Below are positions 1-8,095 of a DNA stretch of 64,000 nt, in pieces (position 1 is the stretch's first letter; every line of letters begins with the position of its first letter). Made by a program: the position numbers and the translations under genes. Origin of the DNA: PSRF01 sp051000815 (lineage in GTDB: Bacteria > Acidobacteriota > Blastocatellia > Pyrinomonadales > Pyrinomonadaceae); contig JBPCNX010000028.1 of the NCBI GenBank assembly GCA_051000815.1, forward strand, positions 1 through 64,000, in the 5' to 3' direction. The notes beneath the pieces were generated by a model. The model saw only the letters and a list, made by a program, of their open reading frames with translations, was not told where the DNA came from and made no database searches.

Positions 1-366
1 CGGATGCGTGCCGTTTGGTCCTGGCCCCGGAGGCGTGCCGCTTGGTCCTGTTCCCGTAGGCGGGCCGCTTGGTCCTGGTCCCGGAGGCGGGCCGCTTGGT
101 CCTGGTCCTGGAGGTGGTCCGCTTGGATTATCGTACGAATCTGCATGTAAAGTGCCGGCTCCTACTACAAAACCGAAGCCGTTACCTGCAATCAATTCGT
201 TGGGGACAGCGAATACTAGAGACGACAATAAATCGTCGCTAATCGGCTCCCCAAATTCACGGAATACCTTCGACACTGCAGCCAATGATTCAAGCCGCAA
301 ACGATTATTCATTTGAAATCGGAATCGCAGGTTTTCGGCTTCTCGCAAAGATTCAAGTTCTTCCAT
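1..366 (-). CDS. Pro/Gly nonapeptide-repeat protein, 3' end outside window
   Basis: Read on the minus strand, an ATG at 366-364 opens a frame of 122 codons that runs off the left edge without a stop. A strong ribosome site, AAAGGAGA (core 375-380), sits 8 nt before the ATG, which decides start and strand. Residues 1-65 look helical and charged (MEELESLREAENLRFRF...), followed by a hydrophobic stretch rich in Gly (about residues 66-78). From about residue 85 a nine-residue unit of the type GPGPSGPPP repeats at least four times, with some P-to-T changes. I do not recognise the family. The conserved-looking leader followed by a Gly/Pro low-complexity tail could be a collagen-like surface protein or a peptide precursor; neither is shown. 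The opposite frame on the plus strand is its shadow. Confidence 0.72.
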   Translation of the reverse strand, partial: MEELESLREAENLRFRFQMNNRLRLESLAAVSKVFREFGEPISDDLLSSLVFAVPNELIAGNGFGFVVGAGTLHADSYDNPSGPPPGPGPSGPPPGPGPSGPPTGTGPSGTPPGPGPNGTHP

Positions 367-519
367 GGAAATTATCTCCTTTCAAGAGACAAAGGGCAGG
401 ACGTGTGGGCGCAAAAACGAATACTGGCGCGGGTTGGATTGCGGCGGAGTCTATACGCAATGCCGGATCTTTTCAACCAAAATTCGGGCCAAGTGAGACG
501 TGACTTTCGCCAGTAAAGG

Positions 520-3105
520 TTAGTTGAGACCCGTAACTAAATATAGATCCGAAAGAGATCGAGTAAACGCATAGATGTATCCCCTGCCGTCAGGTGTAAT
601 CAGAACGTTAATGGGGCCCCGAATACCCGCGAGATCGGCAGGAACGATCTCTTTCCCAGGTTCTTTTTGTCCCGTCGCAAGGTTGAGTTTGAAAAGCTTC
701 AGCGGCCGTTCTCTGGGACGATAGACGTAGAGAGATCGGCCGTCGAGTCCCCAGCGTATTACTCGATCTTCCTCCTTCAGACCAGGGATCGGGCGCGGCT
801 CACCGCCTTTCAATGGGTAAATTGCGATAGCTTCTTTTTCGTCCAGGTCCCGAGCCAAAAGGAATTGGCCATCAGGGGAAACAAGGGTCCCCGTAAACCC
901 CTCCGGTGTGACGGGACGCGGAGGACCACCGTCAACACCTTGCAAATAAGTGCGTAGCAAACGTCCGGGTTCTTTGCCATTAAAGACGATGCTCTTGCCA
1001 TCGGATAACCAGGACGTACTGTAGCCAAACTGCTCGATACCAAAGCTCTCGAGACGTTTAGTCTGTCCGGCGCCGGTAGGCAAAAGGATTATCTGCGGCG
1101 GTGAAGAAAGAACGGAAGAAACCCATCTACCGTCCGGTGAAAAGCCACCTCCAAACCCATCGCCGAGCTGGATCGCAGACGTGCCATCGGTTTTACGAAG
1201 ATAGACATGATAATTAGTGCCGCTACTCTGGCCAAAGTGAGTGAACACGAAAGTCTTGCCATCGTGGGATAGATCGTTAATTCTCACCGAATTTAACCAC
1301 GAGAGATCACGCTCTTTAGTTTCGTCGGGAGCTAAGCAGGAAATCGGGGTCGACTGAATTTCTCCAGTCAGCAACACCTGCCCCTCACGAGAGATATCGT
1401 GCAGCCTTAGACTTATTGGTGCTCGGGCCACAACCCTTTCTTTTCCCGAGAGCGTCACGGCATACAATGCCTGCGCTCCTCCGCTCCTCGTGGCTGTAAA
1501 CCAAATCTCGTTGCCGTCGGGCGACCATGCGAGGCCGTCCTCCCCAGCCCAATCACCCGTCAGCTTTTTCTTTTGCCCGTTTAAATCGACAAGCATTACT
1601 GAGCCGCGATCATCGCCGGGAACCGGGTGATCGAGAAAAGCCACCGCATCACCTGTGGGTGAGACGCGCGGGTTGCTGATATACCCATCCGTCTGGTACA
1701 GAACTTTGCCTATCGGGTATTCGAGCTGATTACGATCCTGATCGAAGCGAACTACGGCAAGGTTGCCATCCTTACCCCAATCGGCTTCCTGCACATTTTC
1801 CAGCAGTTCGCGGGCGGCGCCACCGCCCAGAGGCATGCGCGCCAGTGTACCGCGCCTGACGGAATGGTAGAGAAATTGACTATTCAGAAGTACAGCCATC
1901 TCGCTGGTAGAAGAAACGGACAGCACTTGAGCATCTGTTAGCCCGAGTGGTTTCGAGTCCGAGCTTCCGGACCGCATTTCATAGATATCAAGCGGATTAC
2001 CATTCCAGGTTGCGCTGAAGAGCACGGTAGCCCCGTCAGGAGCGAACCGCGCGGAATAAATCGTGCCGCGCCGAAAGGTCAGCTGATGGTACGAAGGCGG
2101 TTCTCGCCTCACATTCTTTCCCAGGTAATAAACTGCAGCCAGGGCAAGCAGGGGCAAAATGATCACCAAAGGCAGCAGCCATATCTTTCTGGTTCGCACC
2201 CTTGTGGGCGCTGGACTTGTCGTTATTGTCGAACCCGAAATCATCGACATGCCGGCCAATGATTCGAGATCAAATGCGAGATCCCTGGTTGACTGGAAAC
2301 GATCCTCAGGTCGCTTCTCCAAACAGTGACGAACAATACGCTCAAATGCGGGCGCGATCGCGCGTTGGGTCTCGGCAGGTTCAGCGGGTTCCTTGCTCAA
2401 AATCGCGCCCATGATCTCGATTGGCGATTCGCCGCGAAATGCTCGCTTTCCAGTTAGCATTTCATAAAACACCGCACCAAAAGAGAAGATGTCTGAGCGA
2501 TGATCGGCTGGCTCGCCTTTCACTTGTTCGGGTGACATGTAACCCACCGTGCCCATGATGGTGCCTGCGCGGGTCTTGAGGCGTACCGTTTGGGCTTCGG
2601 GCTCGGCGTTAAAATCTCCGAGCGGATTGGTGAGCTTCGCCAGACCAAAATCGAGGATCTTGACGTGTCCGTCTTGAGTGATGAATAGGTTTTCCGGCTT
2701 CAGATCGCGATGCACAATTCCTTTCGCATGCGCCGCCGCCAAACCGCGGGAGATCTGCTGGGCATAGTCGATCGTTTTCCTGACAGGAATTGCTCCACTG
2801 CGAGTTCGTTCTCGAAGAGTTTCACCTTCCAGCAATTCCGAGACAACGTAGGGCAAACCCTCGTGAGTTCCCACGTCGTAGATTGCCAGTATGTTCGGAT
2901 GGTTCAGCGCCCCGGCAGCTCTAGCTTCCTGCTCAAAGCGCTCGAGGTGTTCAGAATCCGGCGCGACATCGGGAAGCAGAAGCTTGATCGCCACGTCACG
3001 GCCCAGAACCGTATCTGTGGCGCGGTAAACCTGGCCCATACCTCCTTCGCCTATAAGCGAACGGAGTTTATACCTACCGAGACTTGTGCCGGGCTCGATT
3101 TTCAC
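520..3105 (-). CDS. Ser/Thr protein kinase with C-terminal TolB/WD40-like propeller
   Basis: The 861-residue protein begins with a complete PknB-type kinase domain (about residues 12-285): glycine loop GEGGMGQVY near 19-27, ATP lysine in VAIKLL near 41, catalytic HRDLKPEN near 132-139, DFG near 152 and SPEQ near 191. A single hydrophobic segment near 308-329 should span the inner membrane. The outer part (about 340-861) has repeated SPDG/SPTGD/TPDGRG turns typical of PD40/TolB-like beta-propellers. The layout predicts a membrane receptor kinase with a periplasmic propeller sensing or binding domain. The gene stands alone, 254 bp after the divergent side of the next gene, and is followed on the same strand by the Pro/Gly-repeat gene after 153 bp. 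Confidence 0.93.
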   Translation of the reverse strand: MKIEPGTSLGRYKLRSLIGEGGMGQVYRATDTVLGRDVAIKLLLPDVAPDSEHLERFEQEARAAGALNHPNILAIYDVGTHEGLPYVVSELLEGETLRERTRSGAIPVRKTIDYAQQISRGLAAAHAKGIVHRDLKPENLFITQDGHVKILDFGLAKLTNPLGDFNAEPEAQTVRLKTRAGTIMGTVGYMSPEQVKGEPADHRSDIFSFGAVFYEMLTGKRAFRGESPIEIMGAILSKEPAEPAETQRAIAPAFERIVRHCLEKRPEDRFQSTRDLAFDLESLAGMSMISGSTITTSPAPTRVRTRKIWLLPLVIILPLLALAAVYYLGKNVRREPPSYHQLTFRRGTIYSARFAPDGATVLFSATWNGNPLDIYEMRSGSSDSKPLGLTDAQVLSVSSTSEMAVLLNSQFLYHSVRRGTLARMPLGGGAARELLENVQEADWGKDGNLAVVRFDQDRNQLEYPIGKVLYQTDGYISNPRVSPTGDAVAFLDHPVPGDDRGSVMLVDLNGQKKKLTGDWAGEDGLAWSPDGNEIWFTATRSGGAQALYAVTLSGKERVVARAPISLRLHDISREGQVLLTGEIQSTPISCLAPDETKERDLSWLNSVRINDLSHDGKTFVFTHFGQSSGTNYHVYLRKTDGTSAIQLGDGFGGGFSPDGRWVSSVLSSPPQIILLPTGAGQTKRLESFGIEQFGYSTSWLSDGKSIVFNGKEPGRLLRTYLQGVDGGPPRPVTPEGFTGTLVSPDGQFLLARDLDEKEAIAIYPLKGGEPRPIPGLKEEDRVIRWGLDGRSLYVYRPRERPLKLFKLNLATGQKEPGKEIVPADLAGIRGPINVLITPDGRGYIYAFTRSLSDLYLVTGLN

Positions 3106-3359
3106 TGGTGCTGGTTTTACCGTTTGGTGCTAGGTGGCCTGGGTTTGAATATGACCGAAGGATTCTAGTTTACTTCCGCTGGACGCGCCAGAGCGATGTG
3201 GAGACGTTCAATGACACCGGATCACTCCGAAGGCCAGGCTCAATTACAGTACGGGGGGCGGTAGCGACCGCATTCAAGAAACTTTAAACTTAAACTTATC
3301 GCTCGTTGAAGTCGGCCGAGTTCCGAGTTGATTACGAAAACTGCACCAGTACCCACCAC

Positions 3360-3647
3360 TTACTCCTCACTGAGCTTTTTCATCACTTCCGCAAACTTCT
3401 CGACATTCACACGCGTGTGTTCGAGCAGGCGCCGGCTCTCAAGATAAGCGGCCCAATCGGGAGTCTGCGTTAAGGCCCGCTGCGTATCTTCATCCAACGC
3501 CTGCGCCATGACCGCCACCAGATCGCTGACAACGCGCGTGTGTTCAAGCAACGATTGAATGATGGAATATGCGAGACGCGCTTGTTCGGCGTCGAGATCA
3601 CGCGGATCGACTTCCACTGCAACTAACGGATCTGTTTCGCCATTCAC
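3360..3647 (-). CDS. Small hypothetical helical protein
   Basis: This 95-residue acidic protein (MNGETDPLVAVEVDPRD...) appears almost wholly alpha-helical, with two similar segments around SLLEHTRVVSDLVAVM and RLLEHTRVNVEKFAEVM, suggesting an internal duplication of a helix. There is no signal peptide or membrane segment. It lies 18 bp downstream of the ygfZ stop on the same strand and so is probably the last gene of the uracil-DNA glycosylase-ygfZ operon. The family is not recognised and no function is proposed. Confidence 0.7.
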   Translation of the reverse strand: MNGETDPLVAVEVDPRDLDAEQARLAYSIIQSLLEHTRVVSDLVAVMAQALDEDTQRALTQTPDWAAYLESRRLLEHTRVNVEKFAEVMKKLSEE

Positions 3648-3665
3648 TACTCAACCTCAAAAAAA

Positions 3666-4793
3666 TCATTCTTGCGCGTCCGGAGTAACAAACGGCAAGT
3701 CTACGATGCGCGCAGGCAACTCATTTACTCTAACCTCAGTCCCGGACGCCATGTGCTCATACTTGATGTATCCCAGAGCAATGCGGCAACCAAGATGCGG
3801 CGAAAGCGTTGTTGAGGTGGTCCGCCCGACTTCTTTACCGTCGATCGATTTAAGCGCAGCCTGGCCATCAATAGTACCGGGAAGCCCGCAGATCAGACCT
3901 CGGAGTTTTTTCGCTACATGACCACGATACTTGATCCGGGCAATTATCTCCTGGCCGATGTAACAACCTTTCGTGTAGCTGACCGCGTCGTCCAGACTTG
4001 TCTCAGTGACGACAGTTGTATCATCCATGTCGGCGCCATAGCGCGGGATACCGGCTTCAATTCGCAGGATCTCGAGCGCCTCGTGACCAACCGGCCGCAC
4101 GCCGGCGCCAACAAACGCATGCCACAACCCCGCTGCATGCGAAGCGTTTACAATCAAATCAAATCCGTCTGCTGCGGTGTGCGAAGCGCGCATGCTTGCG
4201 ACCGTTTCTCCTTTCCAAATGCTCTGTGTCACGCCGCCTTTGGAAGTCGCAGCTGCTGTCGCTCCCAACACGGCCTGGATTTTTTCGCGTGAGGTTTTTC
4301 CCTGCAGCGAAATGAGTGCAGTTTGGCTGGTCAGGTCGGTGACATGAAAATCGCCCGCAAAAGTGAACCGCTCAATCGTTTGCACTACGCGGTCGTGTGT
4401 TGCGGCTTCGGTATCAAGAACAAAAACCGGGACGGCGACCTTACCCGCCTTGTCATCCGCGAGGCGGATGATCCGAACGCTCGCCAGTATGCGGCCCTGG
4501 ACGTTGGGAAACACCGCCGGCATCCAGCGGTTCGCCAGCAGCGTCTTCATGTCGTTTGTAATTAACCCATTGAGAAAGGGCACTGCTTCCGAGCCGGTGA
4601 CGCGAACTCGGCCACGCGATGAAAGATCGATCAAGCCAGCGCCGCGCTCCCGAACATGGGCATACTCGAAGAGCTCGTCACCATACGACGCTGGTAGGGA
4701 CCAGTCGCCGCAGTCGATCATTACCGCGCCGAGGCTTTTGTGTACCTCGTCTAGCGGAGACTTTATAGTTGCAACTTTTACTGCTTCAGTCAT
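3666..4793 (-). CDS. ygfZ: YgfZ/GcvT-fold folate-binding protein
   Basis: The protein of 375 residues has the GcvT/YgfZ fold and carries the YgfZ signature KGCYIGQE (the conserved Cys loop) in its C-terminal third, after the segment RIEAGIPRYGADMDD. YgfZ proteins act with folate in assembly or repair of iron-sulfur enzymes such as MiaB. The open frame extends further upstream, but the ATG at 4793 (MTEAVKVATIK) overlaps the stop of the uracil-DNA glycosylase gene as ATGA, a classical coupled start, so I chose it. A true aminomethyltransferase T protein is less likely because of the KGCYxGQE motif and its position outside a gcv operon. Confidence 0.9.
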   Translation of the reverse strand: MTEAVKVATIKSPLDEVHKSLGAVMIDCGDWSLPASYGDELFEYAHVRERGAGLIDLSSRGRVRVTGSEAVPFLNGLITNDMKTLLANRWMPAVFPNVQGRILASVRIIRLADDKAGKVAVPVFVLDTEAATHDRVVQTIERFTFAGDFHVTDLTSQTALISLQGKTSREKIQAVLGATAAATSKGGVTQSIWKGETVASMRASHTAADGFDLIVNASHAAGLWHAFVGAGVRPVGHEALEILRIEAGIPRYGADMDDTTVVTETSLDDAVSYTKGCYIGQEIIARIKYRGHVAKKLRGLICGLPGTIDGQAALKSIDGKEVGRTTSTTLSPHLGCRIALGYIKYEHMASGTEVRVNELPARIVDLPFVTPDAQE

Positions 4794-5425
4794 TGTGCTT
4801 CCCGCCGATGCACTTCGCCTAGCGTGTCGATGGCGCGGGCGACCACCAGATAATCCTGCAGTTGTGCCGGCTCGCGGCGGTGTGACGCCAGCACCTGCGG
4901 ACTCGGATGATAGATTGGAACAAGTAACCGCCCATCCCACTCATAAACTTTGCCCACAGCTTCTTTAAGAATTAATTCATGACTCTTGATCCGTTTGAGA
5001 GATTCGAGAGCTACCGAGCCAAGTGTCACTACCACACGTGGATCGATTAGCTCAACGGTGCGACGCAAAAACTCGGCGCAGTTTTCCAGCTCGAATCTGG
5101 CGGGTTTGCGATTCGCGCCCGAAGGGTTGCGCGGATTACAGAGCGCCGCACTGGTGATAAAAATCTTAGCGCGAGTTAAGCCAATCGAAGCTATGAAGCG
5201 GTCCAGATTCTTGCCGGACTGATCGCCACTGAAAGGGATTCTGGTGCGGTCAGCGCCTTTTCGTCCCGGGGCTTCGCCGATGAACAACACCCTAGCACTA
5301 ACCGAGCCGTTCGCATCACTCAGCACAGCAGTTCGTTCGCACATTGCGGGACAACGTCTGCATGCTGCTGCCTCCGCGATCAGTGCTGTAAATAGTCTCT
5401 TTGTTCCTGCTTGCGAAAAGGCCAC
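4790..5425 (-). CDS. Uracil-DNA glycosylase, family 4-like
   Basis: The protein removes uracil from DNA. It has the family motif GEAPG (in VLFIGEAPGRKG) and the C-terminal YHPSPQV, with Cys pairs CRRC near the N terminus and Cys residues further on that fit an Fe4S4-containing family 4 enzyme. The frame is open to 5530, but that extra stretch is translated from a low-complexity GGGGAA repeat array and is Pro/Ser rich. I prefer the in-frame GTG at 5425 (VAFSQAGTKRLF), which starts just before the usual first helix and gives about 211 residues; the start is not certain. Its stop overlaps the ygfZ start by 4 bp. Confidence 0.85.
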   Translation of the reverse strand: MAFSQAGTKRLFTALIAEAAACRRCPAMCERTAVLSDANGSVSARVLFIGEAPGRKGADRTRIPFSGDQSGKNLDRFIASIGLTRAKIFITSAALCNPRNPSGANRKPARFELENCAEFLRRTVELIDPRVVVTLGSVALESLKRIKSHELILKEAVGKVYEWDGRLLVPIYHPSPQVLASHRREPAQLQDYLVVARAIDTLGEVHRREAQ

Positions 5426-5446
5426 GACCTCAATTTCACCACATAA

Positions 5447-5600
5447 GGAGGGGAAAAGGGGAACCGGGGAAGAGGGGAACAGGTTAACAGGGGAATAGGG
5501 AACATGAGCAGTTGAGGACGAAAAGGGCAAATCTGCTGTTGCTTGACCATTCCCCCTCTTTCCCTGTTCCCCCTATTCCCCTGTTGCCCGGTTCCCTTTC
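5447..5600. repeat. Inverted short-unit repeat array (GGGGAA type)
   Basis: The left arm (about 5447-5498) is a run of variants of AGGGGAA, such as GGGGAACCGGGGAAGAGG. The right arm (about 5551-5598) is the complement, variants of TTCCCC such as CCCTGTTCCCCCTATTCCCC. The arms flank a spacer of about 50 bp that is not repeated, so the whole could fold into a long hairpin. It lies between the uracil-DNA glycosylase and the lipoprotein gene, both on the minus strand. Confidence 0.75.
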
Positions 5601-5601
5601 T

Positions 5602-6552
5602 TCACTTAACCACCGTAATCTCGCGCGTGGTCGTATTGTAGCCGCCGTTGTTTACAGGCATATCACTTTTATCAAGAAGCTCAAGCCGCACAGTATGCTT
5701 GCCGCCCAACCAACCCGATAACCAGATTGGTTCCCACTTATCGATAAACTGCGGCTCATCATCATCAATGATATAGCGGACGCGATACTCACCGCCATCG
5801 CCTTTCAACTTAGCGTTAGAAAGCCAGAAATCGATCATGATCGGATCGGCTTCCGCATCCTTGTATTCGCCTTTCGGCCGGCTGTATGTCAGCAGGGGCT
5901 TCGCGGAAACAATGTCGCCGCCGGTGCTGGTGGGCATGTCTTTCCCTTCTCGCGCAGGTATGACTGCTGAGTTGTTATTCGCCATCGTCTGGCCTGAGTT
6001 AGTAGTGGTTGGCTTGTTTGCATCTCCACCGCCCCTAACAGTAAAGCTCACCATCTGAAACGAGCCGTCATTCTTGTAGCTTTCATGCCACGGTCGCGAC
6101 GCAAATACGCGCAGCGTGTGTTTGCCTTCCATCAGATTCCGCAACTCAAACGGCTGGTCGAGTTCGTAGTAAGCCTCGTAAGGTTCGTTATCAAGAATCA
6201 CGTGAATGTGATTGCCTTTGCCCGTAGCCGGATCCTTGTGAGGCTTGTAGCCGCGAAGTTCGCCGGTGAGATGAAGTTGCACTGCAACGTTAGGACCGTT
6301 AACAACAGCATCCCTCGCTGGCGATACAATGTGCAGCACGGGTTTCGCTTGATCCTGTTCCCCGCGTTCCTTCATCAAATCAAGAATTGTTTGCGGACGC
6401 GACACTACTGTCAGCGTTTGCGTCGCCGGCGGCGCGATTACTCGAGTGGCAGTCGTATTTGCGTTATCAGGATTACTGGCACAACCGGCAAAGGCGAGCA
6501 GCGCCGGCACGGTGATGCCGAGGATTAGAGATCGACATAAGAATGCGTCCAT
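5602..6552 (-). CDS. Lipoprotein of unknown function with two beta-sandwich-like parts
   Basis: The 316-residue product has a lipoprotein signal peptide: a hydrophobic core (LILGITVPALLAFAGC) with lipobox Cys near residue 24. It should be anchored in the inner or outer membrane. Two similar regions follow. Residues of about 70-175 contain HVILDNEPYEAYYELDQPF and the GKHTLRVFA turn; residues of about 215-316 contain VRYIIDDDEPQFIDKW and GKHTVRLEL. This looks like an internal duplication of an Ig-like or similar beta fold, joined by an Asn/Thr-rich linker. The family is not recognised with confidence. Confidence 0.85.
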   Translation of the reverse strand: MDAFLCRSLILGITVPALLAFAGCASNPDNANTTATRVIAPPATQTLTVVSRPQTILDLMKERGEQDQAKPVLHIVSPARDAVVNGPNVAVQLHLTGELRGYKPHKDPATGKGNHIHVILDNEPYEAYYELDQPFELRNLMEGKHTLRVFASRPWHESYKNDGSFQMVSFTVRGGGDANKPTTTNSGQTMANNNSAVIPAREGKDMPTSTGGDIVSAKPLLTYSRPKGEYKDAEADPIMIDFWLSNAKLKGDGGEYRVRYIIDDDEPQFIDKWEPIWLSGWLGGKHTVRLELLDKSDMPVNNGGYNTTTREITVVK

Positions 6553-6641
6553 TGGTTCCCCCCGAAGTCATAGTCTTGCTCTGTGAGTGTGCGCTTTGAG
6601 TGTGGCGAATTTTGAACGAGATTGCGTCGTTTAAGTTTCAA

Positions 6642-6804
6642 GTCTCAGGTCTCAGGTCTCAGGTCTCAGGTCTCAGGTCTCAGGTCTCAGGTCTCAGGTC
6701 TCAGGTCTCAGGTCCCAAACTGATGTAGACTGAACTTCCAAACTCACCACCCAACCGGTGTGAACTTGAGACTTGAGACTTGAGACCTGCGACCTGAGGC
6801 CTCG
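6642..6804. repeat. GTCTCAG heptamer array with inverted right arm
   Basis: Ten perfect tandem copies of GTCTCAG occupy 6642-6711, preceded by the related TTCAA. After a spacer of about 50 bp, 6765-6804 carries the complementary heptamer (CTTGAGA, GACTTGA, GACCTGAG). The element fills most of the 335-bp gap between the divergent lipoprotein and peroxidase genes. No CRISPR-like spacers are present because the units abut directly. No clear promoter was recognised in the rest of the gap. Confidence 0.92.
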
Positions 6805-6887
6805 AGTGGTGTAGAATCCGCCCGCACAGCATTCTAACCTTTTAAGTCGGAGGAACGCGCTGACTCACCCGCGCCATTCATCGATCA

Positions 6888-7934
6888 ATGAGGACAAATC
6901 AACTTCGCCTGGCTTACATCGCAATCACGTCGCTCTTGATCACGGCATCGTTGTTGGTCGGATGTAACCGCACAACCGAGACTGTGGGGTTTCAGCCAGA
7001 AATTCTGCCGCTGCCGCAGCAGCTTACAACCTACGAAGCCATGCCCATCCCCGATGACAATCCAATGTCGCCGGAGAAAGTTGCACTCGGACGTCAGTTG
7101 TACTTTGACGAGCGGCTGAGCGGCGATGGGTCCCGGTCGTGCTACTCCTGTCATGTCTGCGAAAAAGGTCTGACGGACGGATTGGCTAAATCTGTCGGCG
7201 CCTTCAACAAGCAACTGCCGCGCAGTAGTCCGACATTGTGGAACATCGGCTACCACAAGGAATTTTACTGGGACGGTCGCAGTCCATCGCTCGAGAAGCA
7301 GGCGCTCGCAGCCTGGACCGGAGCCAACATGGGTGCGAAAGCAGATGAGATTGCGGCGAAGCTCAATGGAATTGAAGGCTACCACTCCCAGTTTCACAAA
7401 GTCTTCGGCGGCGACGCTACCTCCGACAACATCGTCAAAGCGATCGCCGCGTTTGAACGCACAATCATCAGCGGCGACACCGCCTGGGATCGCTACCGAG
7501 CAGGAGATAGTTCGGCCATGAGTGAAGCCGCGGTCCGCGGCTGGAATGTTTTTCAGGCGATCAAGTGCACGAACTGCCATGACGGTGCGTTGCTGACAGA
7601 CCAGCAGTATCACAATGTCGGGATTGGCATGGATCAGAAAGAACCCGACGTCGGTCGTTTCAAAGTCACCAACAAACCTGAAGACACCGGAGCGTTCAAG
7701 ACACCGACGCTGCGCGACGTGGCCAAATCGGCGCCCTATTTCCACGATGGCAGCGCGAAGACTCTTGAAGAGGCTCTAGACATTATGCTCGGGGGCGGCA
7801 AACCGAACGAGCATCTCGACAAGAAGAATCTGGTGAAACACGACGTACTGCCTGATCAGCGTGAGGCGTTGCTTGAGTTTCTGAAGACTTTGAATGTCGA
7901 TTGCAAGCTAACGAAGCCGAGACTACCTCAATAA
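6888..7934 (+). CDS. MauG/CcpA-type di-haem cytochrome c peroxidase lipoprotein
   Basis: The 348-residue protein has two CxxCH haem c sites, CYSCH in the N-terminal half and CTNCH in the second half, the layout of bacterial di-haem peroxidases and MauG-like enzymes. The motif GAFKTPTLRDVAKSAPYFHDG near the C terminus is typical of the family, as is the overall length. The N terminus is a lipoprotein signal ending LLVGC, so the enzyme should sit on the outer face of a membrane and reduce peroxide or oxidise a periplasmic partner. A GGAGG at 6849-6853 is too far from the ATG (about 35 nt) to be its ribosome site; an in-frame stop at 6861 prevents a much earlier start. Confidence 0.93.
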   Translation: MRTNQLRLAYIAITSLLITASLLVGCNRTTETVGFQPEILPLPQQLTTYEAMPIPDDNPMSPEKVALGRQLYFDERLSGDGSRSCYSCHVCEKGLTDGLAKSVGAFNKQLPRSSPTLWNIGYHKEFYWDGRSPSLEKQALAAWTGANMGAKADEIAAKLNGIEGYHSQFHKVFGGDATSDNIVKAIAAFERTIISGDTAWDRYRAGDSSAMSEAAVRGWNVFQAIKCTNCHDGALLTDQQYHNVGIGMDQKEPDVGRFKVTNKPEDTGAFKTPTLRDVAKSAPYFHDGSAKTLEEALDIMLGGGKPNEHLDKKNLVKHDVLPDQREALLEFLKTLNVDCKLTKPRLPQ

Positions 7935-7944
7935 GAAAAAATAT

Positions 7945-8039
7945 CAGCCGCGGATTTACGCGGTAAACGCAGATCATACCAAAAACAGCGAGCGGTACCG
8001 ATGAAAGCTTTTTTCTGATCCGTGTAATCTGCGTGTGTA
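7945..8039. repeat. CCGCGGAT-family inverted repeat, copy 1
   Basis: The left arm (7947-7980) contains CCGCGGATTTACGCGG and AAACGCAGATCA. The right arm (8014-8036) contains TGATCCGTGTAATCTGCG, which is complementary. It starts 13 bp after the peroxidase stop. Two more copies of the same family lie at 12009-12270 and 19311-19477. Confidence 0.85.
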
Positions 8040-8095
8040 CGCCGCTCATTATTCTGCTCCCGCAACAGCGCCCGCGCGGCAACCTGAGGGACACT

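Noticed and set aside
8..316. Plus-strand open frame rich in Gly/Pro
   Set aside because: The minus strand has the perfect ribosome site and a sensible non-repeated N terminus; the plus frame is a shadow of the repeat.
6642..6711. GTCTCAG run as a CRISPR array
   Set aside because: Units of 7 bp abut without spacers, and there is no cas gene in the window.
6885..7745. Minus-strand 286-codon frame opposite the peroxidase
   Set aside because: The plus frame has two CxxCH haem sites and a lipobox; the antisense frame has none of this kind.
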